64,000 nt of DNA from Onchocerca volvulus (GCA_000499405.2 HG738140.1:12365560-12429559); one strand, 5' to 3'. Positions 1 through 9,691 are shown, counted from the first letter of the stretch. Notes: generated from the sequence alone by a model not told the origin. Numbers and translations are program-made.

Positions 1-530
1 CCGAAAGTTCTTAAACATACGCCTTATCTATATTAGTTCTAAATCTTAGATATCGTAAAATCTTTACCTATTTTTCTGAAATTTTGACACAGCAGTGCAT
101 TCGAATACGACATGTTTTTATACCTGTTGCTGTAGCTCAGTCTGGTTAAATAGGGGGAATGAAACTGATATTTTGTAATTTGATTTGTAGTTTGGTTGAA
201 TTGGAGATTAATTCTTGCTATTATGATTCGGCTAGATCAGAAGTAGGTATGAGGAGTTATTTTGGGTCTTGTGTGACAGAGATGAATGCTGGTAAGAAAG
301 CTTTTATTGATTGATGAAGAGTGATTTTTCATAACAAATCAATTATCGGAGAACATGTAGGCAAATTAATCACTGGGTTATTCCTTCCTTTGTTCCTGAT
401 ACAGAAGAATATTGTTCAAGATGAACTGTTAGATTGTTGCTACTGTTGCGTCGCTTTGAACTGTCGAACTAGAACCCGTGGGACTCCGAACTGTTGCTTT
501 TGCTGCGTCAATCTTTGACGTTTATCTGTG
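1..530 (-). repeat. Degenerate repeat related to 6960-8060, inverted
   Basis: Read on the minus strand, roughly 230-530 aligns by eye with 6960-7160 and 7922-8060. The shared core is AATAACCCAGTGAT followed by a conserved TTCTC.GATAATTG block, and the upstream GACGCA.TAGCA text is also shared with 7045-7070. In all three copies one frame can be read as a short peptide containing NNPVI, with stops nearby. I do not recognise the protein. The first 120 bases also resemble the Helitron-end repeats at 5747 and 12055 (AAATTTTGACAC.. and TTCGAATA). No intact gene is visible here. Confidence 0.5.
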
Positions 531-599
531 AATTGGAGCGTTTTTGGTGATAAACACGTTTGTCGTCACTTTGGCAAAAAACAATTTTAATCACTTCAT

Positions 600-724
600 C
601 TTCATCTTTAGTATTTCTTGATCAGCGTCAAACGGGACTCCATGTTCAGCAGTTACGCGATTAAAATTGTTTCTAGCACAACCCAACTGATGATTATCGT
701 TTGAACCCGCATGTTTATGACTGA
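600..724 (+). pseudogene. Helitron polyprotein N-terminal fragment, copy 1 (left part)
   Basis: Bases about 620-724 match the second Helitron copy at 7455-7580. Both read as DQRQT..L.VQ.. followed by a NPADDY-like stretch, .NPHV, and an in-frame MTE. The text then breaks off at about 724, inside the segment that reads MTEVCPY in the other copy. It resumes at 1985 with LKFNGETK, exactly where the intact order would continue. The frame already carries stops and shifts, so this is a decayed remnant. The 1.26 kb between the two halves is foreign sequence. Confidence 0.7.
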
Positions 725-945
725 AAATTCCTCATAAACGCGAAACCAACACTCTATCGTATTGTATAAATTTCTGGAAGTTGTACTTCTATTTCAGTTA
801 CTTTACGCTTTAGCTCATTATATTCAGCATTAGTGATTTCTGACTTATTTTTTTTCGATGGTATAAAACAGCACGATAATTCACCTGGATTTGCAATTCA
901 GCAAGCTCTCGTCTCAAATTTTCTAAATTAATCATATCCAAATTG
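725..945 (-). pseudogene. ligA: Bacterial NAD-dependent DNA ligase (LigA) N-terminal fragment, Wolbachia-like
   Basis: The minus strand reads INLENLRRELAELQIQVNY..LYHRKK, then, after a one-base shift in a run of A, SEITNAEYNELKRKVTEIE and PEIYTI, then a stop and SVGFAF. This is the arrangement of the LigA N terminus (adenylation subdomain Ia): a helical E..R.EL..L..Q.NYH..LYH segment, the hallmark I(S/T).AEYD.L..L...E...PE motif, and a DSVG-like segment. Animals have no NAD-dependent ligase. The AT-rich codon use and neighbouring Rickettsiales-like pieces suggest Wolbachia. It is a truncated, frameshifted nuclear copy. Family identification is from remembered consensus, not a search. Confidence 0.72.
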
Positions 946-1228
946 CTCTTTGAATATTAAAACTGGATTACTTGGTTTTTTGGGTTTTTTAAACCGACCT
1001 ACCCCATCAGAAGTTCAATGTAATGGGAATCTGGCTTAATTTTTAGATACCAGAAATGTGTGTTACTCAAACCAGATTAGGTTGCAGTTTTTGTTTGTTT
1101 TCAAATTTTTAAAAATGCTTGCATATGTTAGTGAAAAAAAGGTTGCGGAAGCAATAATTTTAGCTCTGTTGCAGAATATATAAAATTTTCGTCTGTAAAT
1201 AATAGTATATACACTGTATAATTTAGCA

Positions 1229-1400
1229 ATGCAGCTAAATTTTAACATCTCGTTTTCAAATTTATATACTCGCGATGGATTGATAAAACTAGATGAAACA
1301 TTTTTAGATTGTATCAAATCATTCGATGAAAATTTTTTTGTTCATTGATTGAAGCGAAAAAGAAAGCAGCTTCTTCTTTGGGCCATTCAGATCGATTTCA
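1229..1400 (+). pseudogene. N terminus of an unidentified Rickettsiales-like protein, frameshifted
   Basis: From the ATG at 1229 one frame reads MQLNFNISFSNLYTRDGL, then IKLDETFLDCIKSFDENFF, before a stop at 1345-1347. A +1 shift continues as LIEAKKKAASSLGHSD, in the same frame as the antiporter-like text that follows. The LY.R.GL.KLD..FL pattern looks like a conserved alphaproteobacterial N terminus, but I cannot name the protein with confidence. Between 945 and 1229 I see no coding text I can identify. That stretch may be a bacterial intergenic region, since the ligA fragment and this ORF are divergent. Confidence 0.45.
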
Positions 1401-1558
1401 GCTAGCTCTCGCAATTTCATTTATCACTGGCACTGGGTTCATTCGTTTTTGGATTTTAGTTGCAGAAACAGAACACAGATACTCAGTAGAGCACGCAGTA
1501 TTACCATTTCAAGATCTGTTTCGCGGCTTATTTTTCATGACTATCGGTATGTCTCAAT
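1400..1558 (+). pseudogene. kefB: KefB/KefC-type cation:proton antiporter fragment, Wolbachia-like
   Basis: The open frame reads LVAETEHRYSVEHAVLPFQD followed by LFRGLFFMTIGMS and then a stop. This matches the conserved core of CPA2 antiporters, where an AETE.R..VE...LPF..L..GLFFM..GMS block precedes a membrane helix. Only about 40-60 residues of a protein that is normally several hundred residues long remain, so it is non-functional. It follows the preceding unidentified fragment without an obvious boundary, which may mean two bacterial loci were joined. The base composition does not differ visibly from its surroundings. Confidence 0.7.
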
Positions 1559-1754
1559 AGTAACATCTTACTTAGCTAACTACCGCTAATCACTTTATTG
1601 TCAGTCATCCTTATTGTTTCAAAAACATCTATGATAACTGATGAAAAGATGAAAAATTGCACTAAAAACTTAATTAATGCTTTTGTTGTAAAAAATCTTG
1701 ATGAAGCTGTAATGCAAGTTTCTTGAAGTATCTATATAAGTCATTTGAGGAGGT

Positions 1755-1984
1755 AAAGAGAAGTACGGCCAATTCAAGTTTCTGAACCAAATTCAAATGA
1801 AGCAGTTTTTGATTTAGACCTTGGTATTAGCAATTCTTTAATTGCTGCAGTCATGGTACGTTGAGATGTTTAAAAATGAGCAAGGAAGAGAATTACTGCC
1901 TTCTGTTATTTCATATGAAAATAACATATTTAAGATAGACTGCAATGCTGGTAAAGTGCAATATACTCCATAAAACGCTTTATT
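1755..1984 (+). pseudogene. hscA: HscA/DnaK-type Hsp70 N-terminal fragment, Wolbachia-like
   Basis: Three frames in succession give AVFDLDLGISNSLIAAV (Hsp70 phosphate-1 motif, usually GIDLGTTNS), then MFKNEQGRELLPSVISYEN and NIFKIDCNAGK, then AIYSIKR. The NEQGRELLPSVISY and IYSIKR segments are typical of Rickettsiales HscA, the chaperone for iron-sulphur cluster assembly. The catalytic GTTNS is altered to GISNS and there are at least two frameshifts. The bacterial text ends at about 1984, where Helitron coding text resumes. From 1560 to 1755 there is no recognised coding text, though ..LDEAVMQVS at 1700 could belong to the antiporter tail. Confidence 0.72.
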
Positions 1985-4253
1985 GTAAGGTTCTGAAATT
2001 CAATGGAGAAACGAAAAAAATATGTTGCACCGCTGGAAAAAAAAAATAAACTGCCTGAATTTGAAGAACCACCAAAGCCATTAAAACTTTGCTTGCCGGA
2101 TATACCGCCGAATCAAAGCGTTTCCTATCTAAAATCAAGAAATACACTCGTACTTTCAAATGACGTAGTTCGGCGCAGAAATCGTAAGTTGTGACAAAAA
2201 ATATGATACATGGACTTTGCGATATACTGAATCCAAATTCGCATGCACAGTTACAGGAAAAGATGGATATCTTTTATACAGAAGATCAGCAGAAGATGGC
2301 GATAAATTAGCAACCATACAAATGTGGAATAGTAACACCGAAGTAGATAACCGGTGGGTTGTTCCATATTCGTCTTTGCTACTGAAAGCATACAAAGCGC
2401 ACATAAGCATGGAATACTTAACTCCATTAAATCGACCAAATATTTTAAGTACGTGAATAAAAGCAGTGACTGGCAGTTTATGGTGTGCAGCCAGAAAGAA
2501 GTAATAGAAATGCGGTGTTATGTATAGATGAAATCGCACAATACTAGGCTTGAAGATAAATAAACAGCAATGAATCCGTATGGCGAATTCTTTCATTTCT
2601 CATACATGGATGAAGTCAGCTGTTGTTCAACTTAGTAGTATATTTAGAAAATGGACAAAGTGTTTATTCCACAGCTGCAAATATGAAACAAAGGCCCTGA
2701 ATCCACCGGCTAAATTTACTGCTTTCTTCACGTTATGTCAAAATGATGCATTTGCGAAAACACTGTCATATTCGGAAGTGTCAACGTATTACACATAGAA
2801 TGCGAGTAAAAAATCATTTGAGAACCAGTTGACGGACAATCTGGCATATTCAAACTAATCACGATAGGCAGATTGTACACTGTGCAAGCTAGTCAAGATG
2901 AATGTTTATTCCTTCGCATGCTGTTAATAAATGTGCCCATCCAACCTCCTTCCAACAATTAAGAATTGTCAATGGCGTTACACATGATACTTTCCCAGTG
3001 CATGTCAAGCTTTGAATTTATTGGACAACGACCGACAATGGGATGTATACATTAATGACGAATGAAACAAGTCACATCCAAACAAATTCATACACTATTT
3101 GCAATCATATTGACCGCCTGCTCTCCTTCATCTCCAACAGAGTTGTGGGAGAAATATGAATCGAGTATGGCTGAAGACACTTTCCATCAAATACGCAGCC
3201 AAAAATCAAATATTAACATGGATTTCATGCAGAAATATACAGTGAAGTGTTGATAATGATTGAAGACTTGTGCCTACAAATCGCGAGCAAAGTTCTCAAT
3301 CAGTTGGGAATGCGATCACTGAATCGATCTGCTGCTGCTTCGTCCGATATAGAATTGCGTGACCAACAAAATTACAACACGATTAATCTTTTTCCATGTG
3401 TGCAATCAAGTATTCCTGAACTAGCGTTTGAGCAAAAAAGCATTCATGACCAAATCATGCAAACTGTCAGTAAGGGAGGTGGAAAAATCTTCTTTTTAGA
3501 TGCGTCAGGAAGAACTAGTAAAACGTCCTTAATTAGATTGATTCTCGCAGCAGTTCGATCCCAAAATGACATAGTCTTAGTTCTTGTAACATCTGGAATA
3601 GCTGCAACATTGCTACCAGGCGGAAAAAATGCTCATTCCGCTTTGAAATTGCCACTGAGTATGCAATACATTGAAACTTCCACATGCAACATTCCCAAAA
3701 CATCCAGCATGGAAAAATTGCAAAGTTATTGTTTGGGATGAATGTACAATGACGCATAAAAAATCGGTCAAGGCTCTTGATCGATCATTGCAAGATATGC
3801 ATGGAAATACCAGACCATTTGGGAACGCAATAATATTGCTTGGAAAAGATTTCAGGCAAATATTATTTGCAATTCATCAATCGACACCAATAAACGAAAT
3901 AAATGCTTGCCTGAAACACTCTACTTTGTGGAGATACATAAAGACGTTAGAATAATTACAAATAGGATGCATAGCTGCAAAACGATCGATCAACTGGGAT
4001 ATTCTCACATCAATTGCTGGAAATTGGGAACGAAAAATGCTGGTTGGTCTGACCACAGGTCGAATTTCATTACCTCAAATTCTGCAATTCCGTAACAACA
4101 AAAGAAAAGTTGGTTAAAAAAGTATTTCCCGACATTCAAACCAATTGTAAGAATCACGACTGACTGAGTGAACGAACTAATCTTGCGGCCAAGAACAAAG
4201 GCGTCCCATGAATTTCACAATATTATTCAATCTAACATTAAAAGCGAGGCAGT
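1985..4253 (+). pseudogene. Helitron Rep/PIF1-like helicase, decayed copy 1 (main body)
   Basis: Reading across many frameshifts gives the Helitron polyprotein in order: LKFNGETK and a PPKPL motif (2000-2090); SFGAEIV-like text jumping directly to TKNMIHG (2170-2215), so part of the Rep domain is deleted; TEVDNRWVVPYS (2340-2370); CQNDAFAKTL.YSEV.TYYT (2725-2798); SPSSPTELWEKY (3125-3160); the helicase Walker A region at 3490-3530; Walker B VWDECTM (3735-3755); KDFRQ (3850); NIIQSNIKSEAV (4219-4253). Walker A reads SGRTSKTS instead of GGTGKT and would not bind nucleotide properly. Helitrons move by rolling-circle replication, using this HUH nuclease-helicase. Stops and shifts show this copy is dead. 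Confidence 0.88.
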
Positions 4254-4261
4254 CTAACATT

Positions 4262-4512
4262 TAAGGAAAGGAAGAGAGAGATGAGAAGTAGGGGAGAATG
4301 AGAAAAAAAAGGAAGACGAATTCAATGAACTCCTCCTCCACCTTACTTTCAATTGCCACGGACGTGACACGTGAAAAATAGTGAAATATGTTTATATAAG
4401 AACACGAGGCTATTGAATGCAAGGTTGTTTCAAAATTTGAAAAGAATCGGTGGAGAACTTGGGGAGATCATTGAGAAGTAACAGGTAGCATTTACATTTT
4501 TATTTATATAGA
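4262..4512 (-). mobile_element. Helitron 5'-end repeat, inverted
   Basis: On the minus strand the sequence starts TCTATATAAATAAAAATG at 4512. It continues with a CCACCGATT..TTTTCAAATTTTG..ACAACC segment and a TGTCACGTCCGTG motif. The same order is found at 5747 and 12055 on the plus strand. The TC start and the TATATAAATAAAAATGTAAATG opening are what I expect of Helitron 5' ends in these genomes. No intact coding text follows it. It lies just beyond the point where the helicase reading frame of copy 1 breaks off. Confidence 0.65.
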
Positions 4513-5271
4513 GAGAGTTAGCGGTTCGAGTCTTCTGATTTTGATAGAATAAACAGCAGTATTTTCATTCTGCTATATCCATTTATTCATTCATCTTGGT
4601 GATTCAGTGCACGTTGTAATATTAGATGAAGAAAGATTCGTTGTGAGGGCTTCGAACCTATCACAATTAATTCCAAAGAACCATTTTATATGAACAAATA
4701 ATTTTATAAGAATTATTCTTATATATTTCGATCGAATGTTACACGGAATTTACGTACAATGAAGTAAAGAAAAACTGGATGGAAGTGAAACTGTCATGGG
4801 AAGTAAAAAAGTAGTTTCAAGGCTTCGTCCATCTGACTTACGAATTTTCTCAATGATAAATACAGCAAAACTAAACTCAGAAATAACTACTATTCGAATA
4901 ATCAAACAAAAGTGTTGTAAATCATTGCAAAGTGAGAAAATAAATTATAATTACATGAAATAATAAAATCAATGAAATGACACAAGTTGAAAGACTTAGG
5001 TTAGCATAAAAGCATTTGCATAGAAATATTTTTCAATCAAACAATTTTCTAATATTTCGAAAACGAAAGATATTGATAATTTCCAATATGCAATACATTT
5101 ACGCATAAAGGAACACTGAACATCAACAAATATATGAATACACAAATTAACTTGTTCAATATAGATAGAATCAGTAAAATTTTAACATGTAATATTACAT
5201 AAATATTATGGCAAGGATTTATCGCAACTATCGATAAACGATTTTTTCATTCGACAAAAAAGAATCAATAA
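4513..5271. other. Intergenic, no gene seen
   Basis: AT-rich sequence with stops in all frames and no family resemblance that I can support. It lies inside the ~2 kb block that separates the two parts of the Helitron helicase. Nothing else was identified here. Confidence 0.5.
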
Positions 5272-5746
5272 TTATTCTTCACATAATTAAAGGACTCAGT
5301 AAAATTCTATCAAATTTTCGGAAGAATAAAAACAAAAATGAGTAGTCATAATAGTGTAAAATGTATTAAAATTATGGAATTCATTAAGCAATGCGGAATG
5401 TGTTGAGCCTAAGGGATTTATTGAAACAATGTGGAATGCATCAAATATCCTCATACTTTCCAAATCGAAATTCTATAGAATTTCTGGTCAGAATCATTTC
5501 GAGCATGATTAAATTTTTCTTTGCAAACAAATTCATCATTTATCACATTTATTCTTTGAAAAGGAGGAAGTTTTGCCACGAAAATTAAACCAAAATATTC
5601 CTGAACGATAACCGGAGTAATCATAACATTCGAATAGAAATGAATGCAGTGATACTTTTAATATTTAGTAATCATTCATTGAAGGAAATAACATTAAGAA
5701 TTTCAGTGAAAAATATTCAAAAGAATAAACTCATTCATCGCTCTCA
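5272..5746 (+). repeat. Dispersed repeat, pair of 23458-23950
   Basis: Base-by-base reading shows about 475 bases that are clearly homologous to 23458-23950 in the same orientation. Shared strings include TTCTTCACATA.TTAAAGGA, AATTCTATCAAATTTTCGGA, GTGGAATGCATCAAATAT, and ACGAAAATTAAACCAAAATA. The two copies differ by many substitutions and small indels, so the duplication is old. Homology stops precisely at 5746, where a Helitron 5' end begins. The 23.4 kb copy continues without that end. No coding potential is evident. Confidence 0.75.
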
Positions 5747-6130
5747 TCTGTATAAATAAAAACGTAAATCGTTGCTTTGACAAATAAAAAATCTCCGGAA
5801 ATTTTCCACCGATTTGCTTTCAAATTTCGATATAACCTTGTATTCGAATAGGCACTCTTTTAAAATTAAGATATGTTTACTTTTTTTTGTCTGTCACGCC
5901 CGTGACAGTTAAAAGTAAGTAAGCAGACTGAATTTTTTAATCCCGCCTTCATCAGCGGATAGAATTTATTCACCATGCCTACTTTCTGCATTGGCCGCGA
6001 CTATTTCCTGCAACGTTTCTAATTCTTCACCGATTGATTTAAAATTTTCATACAACGTTGCATCAGGATAAGTACATCTTTTAAAATAGATAAGGCGCGT
6101 AATTCAAGCTTTTTCATTTGTTTTTAATTT
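5747..6130 (+). mobile_element. Helitron 5'-end repeat with a partial second copy
   Basis: The element starts TCTGTATAAATAAAAACG at 5747, preceded by A. This agrees with Helitron insertion between A and T and with the 5' TC terminus. It continues with ATCTCCGGAAATTTTCCACC, an AAATTTCGATATAACC block, TTCGAATAGGCAC, and the near-palindrome TGTCACGCCCGTGACA at about 5894-5909. A second, diverged copy of the middle part (CACCGATTGATTTAAAATTT.. through ..CATCTTTTAAAATAGATA) lies at about 6030-6105. No typical CTAG 3' end with hairpin was found, so the right boundary is approximate. Confidence 0.6.
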
Positions 6131-6295
6131 TGTGAAAAGTGCAGTTGCGTCGCAGAAATGTCGACGTCATGATAGTGTATGATGCAGTGTTTTATTCAAG
6201 TAATTTATGGATTGCCTTCCTAACTTCTAATATTAGGTCATGTCTTGGATTGCCTCTTTGTCGTAAATGTTTGTTGTTCATTTTGTCACAACGTT

Positions 6296-6960
6296 TCTAA
6301 TTTGGCTTTATGACAAAACCACTTCAAACGAAGTCGATTAATATGCGCTGAAATACCCGATGCAGACGTCGATAAGGATTTGCATTAAGTTACGACAAAA
6401 AATATGATACACGGACTTTGCAATGCAAGCAATCAAGTCCGTCGACACTGTTGCGTAAGCAAATAAAGCGATTAATTATCCAACAAAATTTTTGAATCGA
6501 TCTGCCAAGGATGCCACCGAAAGTATTGCAATTGAAAATCAACGTGCCAATTATTATATTGCGAAATATTAACCAGCCAAAACCTTGAAATGACACACGG
6601 CTTGCAATGAAAAAATTGATGAGCAACATCGTAGAAGAATCAATCTTGACAGGACTTTTCAAAGGTGAAGATGTCCTCATTTCTCGCGTTGCTATCATTC
6701 CAACGGATTTGTCATTCAATTTAAGAGATTAAAATCCCCAATTCGATTGCGTTTGCATCATCATCAACAAAACTCAGGGCTAATCTTTGGAATTATGCAG
6801 TTTAGATCTAGAGACGGATTGTTTTTCACACGGACAATTATATGTTGTGTGTTTTAGAATCGGCAAACCAAACAGTCTCTTATCTATACAGACAATGGAA
6901 CAACAAAAAATTTTGTAAACCTACAAGCATTGTGAAATTAATTTTCCCCAACATTAGAAA
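6296..6960 (+). pseudogene. Chimeric Helitron fragment: Rep piece joined to helicase C terminus
   Basis: From 6296 to about 6418 the frames give ICAEIPDADVDKDLH and TKNMIHGLCN, which belong to the mid-Rep region (compare 2190-2215 in copy 1). At about 6434 the text switches to KSVDTV, then INYPT.FLN, MPPKVLQLKINVPIIILRNI, LAMKKLMSNI, a SILTG.FKGEDVLI segment, INKTQG.SLELC and LDLETDCFSHGQLYVV. This is the C-terminal third of the helicase, including the ..TI.K.QG.SL motif and the HGQLYV block. KSVDTV is exactly what should follow SEAV at 4253, so this segment completes copy 1. The upstream Rep piece comes from another place or copy. Confidence 0.78.
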
Positions 6961-7327
6961 CTCAAGTTCAACAACAATTCGGATTCAACAAAGCTCGGAG
7001 TTTCTACAGCGACAACGCGGCTGTTTTACAACGACACAGATCGACGCAGTAATAGCAGCAAATCGACAGTCAAGGATTCTATTCTCTCTACAAATGACAA
7101 AGAAAAGAATAATCCAGTGATCAATTTGCTTGGATAATCTCAAATATTGTGCAATCAATATGCTTTAGTTTATCCAAATAATGCTTCGTAGAAGATCAAA
7201 CTTGGGTCATCGTATTCGCGCAGAACGGAAGTATTGCGAGATTAGTCGCAAATCAAACTGAGGAAGAATGGGCATCAGCGAATGAGCATAACAAGACAAA
7301 AAATGGCTCAAATGCGAGCAGAATGAC
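6961..7327 (+). repeat. Degenerate repeat with NNPVI-type coding remnant
   Basis: Bases 6961-7160 share blocks with the minus strand of 230-530 and with 7922-8060, centred on AAAGAATAAYCCAGTGATCA. One frame reads DTDRRSNSSKSTVKDS and NDKEKNNPVINLLG. The peptide is repeated in weaker form in the other copies, suggesting an old coding element. I do not recognise the family. The rest of the interval to 7327 has no clear coding text. Confidence 0.5.
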
Positions 7328-7905
7328 ATGCAGCCAGACTTGAAGATGCATGGTAACAAGCACGTCGATCAGTCATGCAGCTTCAGATCTGCTTTGTTCT
7401 GGGAGGATAAACGCGACAGGTTGACAGTGGTTGAAAAACGCCAACGAGAAACAGATAATCAGCGTCAAACACAACTCCGTGTTCAGCGATCACGCAATTA
7501 CAATCGTCTTGCAATCCGGTAAAATCCAGCTGATGATTACAGTTTCAACCCGCATGTTCTTATCGACACTATGACTGAAGTATGTCCTTATTTCAAGACT
7601 CTGAAATTTAATGGAGAAACGAAAGGGATGTGTTGCGCCGCTGGAAAAATTTAACTCCCTCAACTTGGAGAACCGCCAGAGCCGTTAAAAACTTTTTTGC
7701 CGGATATACTGCCGATTCAAAGCATTTCCTATCTATCAACTTTTGCTTCCAAATGATGTCGTTTGGCGCAGAAATTGTAGCAATTCGTGTCAACTTTTCC
7801 AATTCATGCCGACTTTCAAAGTGAAAGGACAAATTTATTATAAAGTCGGTTCTCTGCTTCCCCTGTTAAATGTTCAACATAAATTCAATGATCCGACAAT
7901 TCAGT
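7328..7905 (+). pseudogene. Helitron polyprotein N-terminal domain, decayed copy 2
   Basis: The frame opens with DRLTVVEKRQRETDNQRQTQ, followed by LRVQRSRNYNRLAIR. After a stop it continues as NPADDYSFNPHVLIDTMTEV, then LKFNGETKGMCCAAGK, LPQLGEPPEPLK and, across shifts, IPIQS.SYL, FQMMSFGAEIV, FMPTFKVKGQIYYKVGSLLP. This is the Helitron N-terminal region with its conserved cysteines (CCAAGK) ahead of the Rep nuclease domain. The text ends at about 7880-7905, so the nuclease and helicase are missing. This copy provides the reference that shows where copy 1 was split by the bacterial block. Confidence 0.85.
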
Positions 7906-7921
7906 TGAACAGTTTTCTTTT

Positions 7922-8060
7922 CTACTAGCGATAAAAAAAGAATAACCCAGTGATCAGCTTGTTTGGATATTCTCTGATAATTGGTTTGTTAAGAAGAATC
8001 ATCTTAATCAGTAAATAAAATCTTTCTCATGCTCCTCATGGCCGATCCAGCTAGTTCTTT
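7922..8060 (+). repeat. Third copy of the NNPVI repeat
   Basis: AAAAAAGAATAACCCAGTGA starting near 7933, then a CAGCTTGTTTGGATATTCTC segment and TGATAATTGGTTTGTTA, repeats 7100-7160 directly and 300-380 in reverse complement. One frame reads KKNNPVISLFGYSLIIGLL. It directly follows the truncated Helitron copy 2, as the 6961 copy directly follows the helicase end. This repeated adjacency suggests the repeat and the Helitrons were duplicated together. Confidence 0.5.
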
Positions 8061-8179
8061 GAATAATTATTATCTGTTTTAATAGCTAACCAAGTAAAAA
8101 TTCAGGATAATTTTGTCTCGAAATGAGGTATGTTTGCAAATCTAATTAAAGCAGCCTAACCAGTGGAAGAAAAGATCTT

Positions 8180-8700
8180 ATAACTTCTCAAAGAAATTAA
8201 GAAATCCGATCTAACACTATCAGGCCAAAAACTTTTGCGAAAAAAAATTAAAACAACAATGTCAAGTCAAATTACGGATCATCAAGGAAAAAACTAAATT
8301 CCTTGAATCTCTGCTGATATACTCGACTCAATTAAATCGTTCAATCAATCGTCATTGATTGAATCTCTAACAACAAACGAAAGATTCAAGGAGCAGTTCT
8401 TCGATCAGATCAAGGTTCAGTGTAAAATGAAATAATTAGATTGAACAGAATTATCAAGACCTTCTCAAAGAAGATTCGAAGAGCAGTTCTTTGATCAAAA
8501 CGAACATTCAATGATAAACAAAACCATTCGGAATTAATTACATTAGAACTAATTGAAGAAGTTTATTTGGAAGTGAATCCACGATAAGTTAACGACGAAG
8601 AAAACGCAAGAATTCAGTTACCAATATTTAGAAACCAACACAGAAAATCGAATAAGACTACGAACAAGAAGTGCCACAAAATGGTAAATTCAAACAAGCT
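8180..8700 (+). pseudogene. Degenerate coding remnant, possibly retroelement gag-like
   Basis: Short open stretches in shifting frames give LSGQKLLRKKIKTTMSSQI, KFLESLLIYSTQLNRSIN, SLTTNERFKEQFFDQIKVQ, and EENARIQLPIFRNQ. The helical, charged character followed by a (K/R)(I/L)QLP.F-like string recalls the gag N terminus of BEL/Pao-type retroelements, but no zinc knuckle, protease or polymerase text is visible. I treat this as a remnant of unknown origin. Bases 8060-8180 show nothing recognisable. Confidence 0.25.
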
Positions 8701-8759
8701 AATTTTGCTATAACACCCAAATTCCTTCCTTGAAAGGATTCATTTCCTTCAGTCGGGAA

Positions 8760-9260
8760 TGTCGGAAAAGATTACCATAAATATATTCAAATTATCAAAA
8801 TATTGTATTGCAAATATTTACAAGATAATTCATCAATCAAAGTGCATATAAATGAATTTTTCAATATCCAATTTAATTCGCATTTTTATTTGTGGTACCA
8901 AGCTTTATCTTCAATAGTAAATACCGAGAACTGATTCACAAGTAAATGCTTCCAGTCTTATAACTTATCTAATGTACAATGATGGAAATATGATAAAGAA
9001 ACGCCTACTATAGAAAGAATTGCTATAGGTTAGAGGAAAAGGAATTTTGAATCAGAACTAATTTTGGTGATGCGGCGAGCTGTACTCTTTCATTCCATCT
9101 AAAATATATTCATCAACCAATCTCGAAAATATCATTACTATTCTCCCGACAAATTTCTCGGCTATCAAAAATCAAAAAAAAAAAAACTATATTCCAGTTC
9201 GCGAGCGATATTATTATCAACTATCGTTAACCAATTCGACATCGATAAATTCTCAATCAA
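8760..9260 (+). repeat. Direct repeat, left copy (pairs with 10118-10620)
   Basis: About 500 bases match 10118-10620 in the same orientation. Shared strings include ATAAATATATTCAAAT, AGCTTTATCTTCAATAGTAA followed by ATACCG, AATGCTTCCAGTCTTATAA, TCAGAACT.ATT.TGGT.AT, and CTATATTCCAG. The copies differ at many positions. Together they bracket the last exon of the elongase gene. No recognised coding content. Confidence 0.7.
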
Positions 9261-9691
9261 CTCTCCACATCCATAACAGCAAATTAAGAAAAGTATTTTT
9301 CACACAACACACAAGATTTTTGTAAAATCCTTTAATTGATGTTCTCTTTTTTCCCTCATTACCGTTTTTTGCCTGGATTGTAACTAAGATTGAAAAAATC
9401 TTTATGACATAAAGTTTGCAGGCGCCTTTCAAGCTCTATTAAAAAAACTTTCAAAAAAAAACAGAAAAAATTTCTCGCTATAATTTGTATAACACAAAAA
9501 TTTCAATGATTGTGACTGGAAGATTTTGGAATAGGAAATGTCATGAAACAAAGAAAAGAAGAAAAATGTTATTCTGAAAACTTGATAAAGTATCAGCAAT
9601 ATTGTAAAGTAATTGCACAGCTGACAATTAAAGTAGATGTATTTTCTTCTACAAAGCTATTAATTATATCATAAAAAATGATAACCGAATG

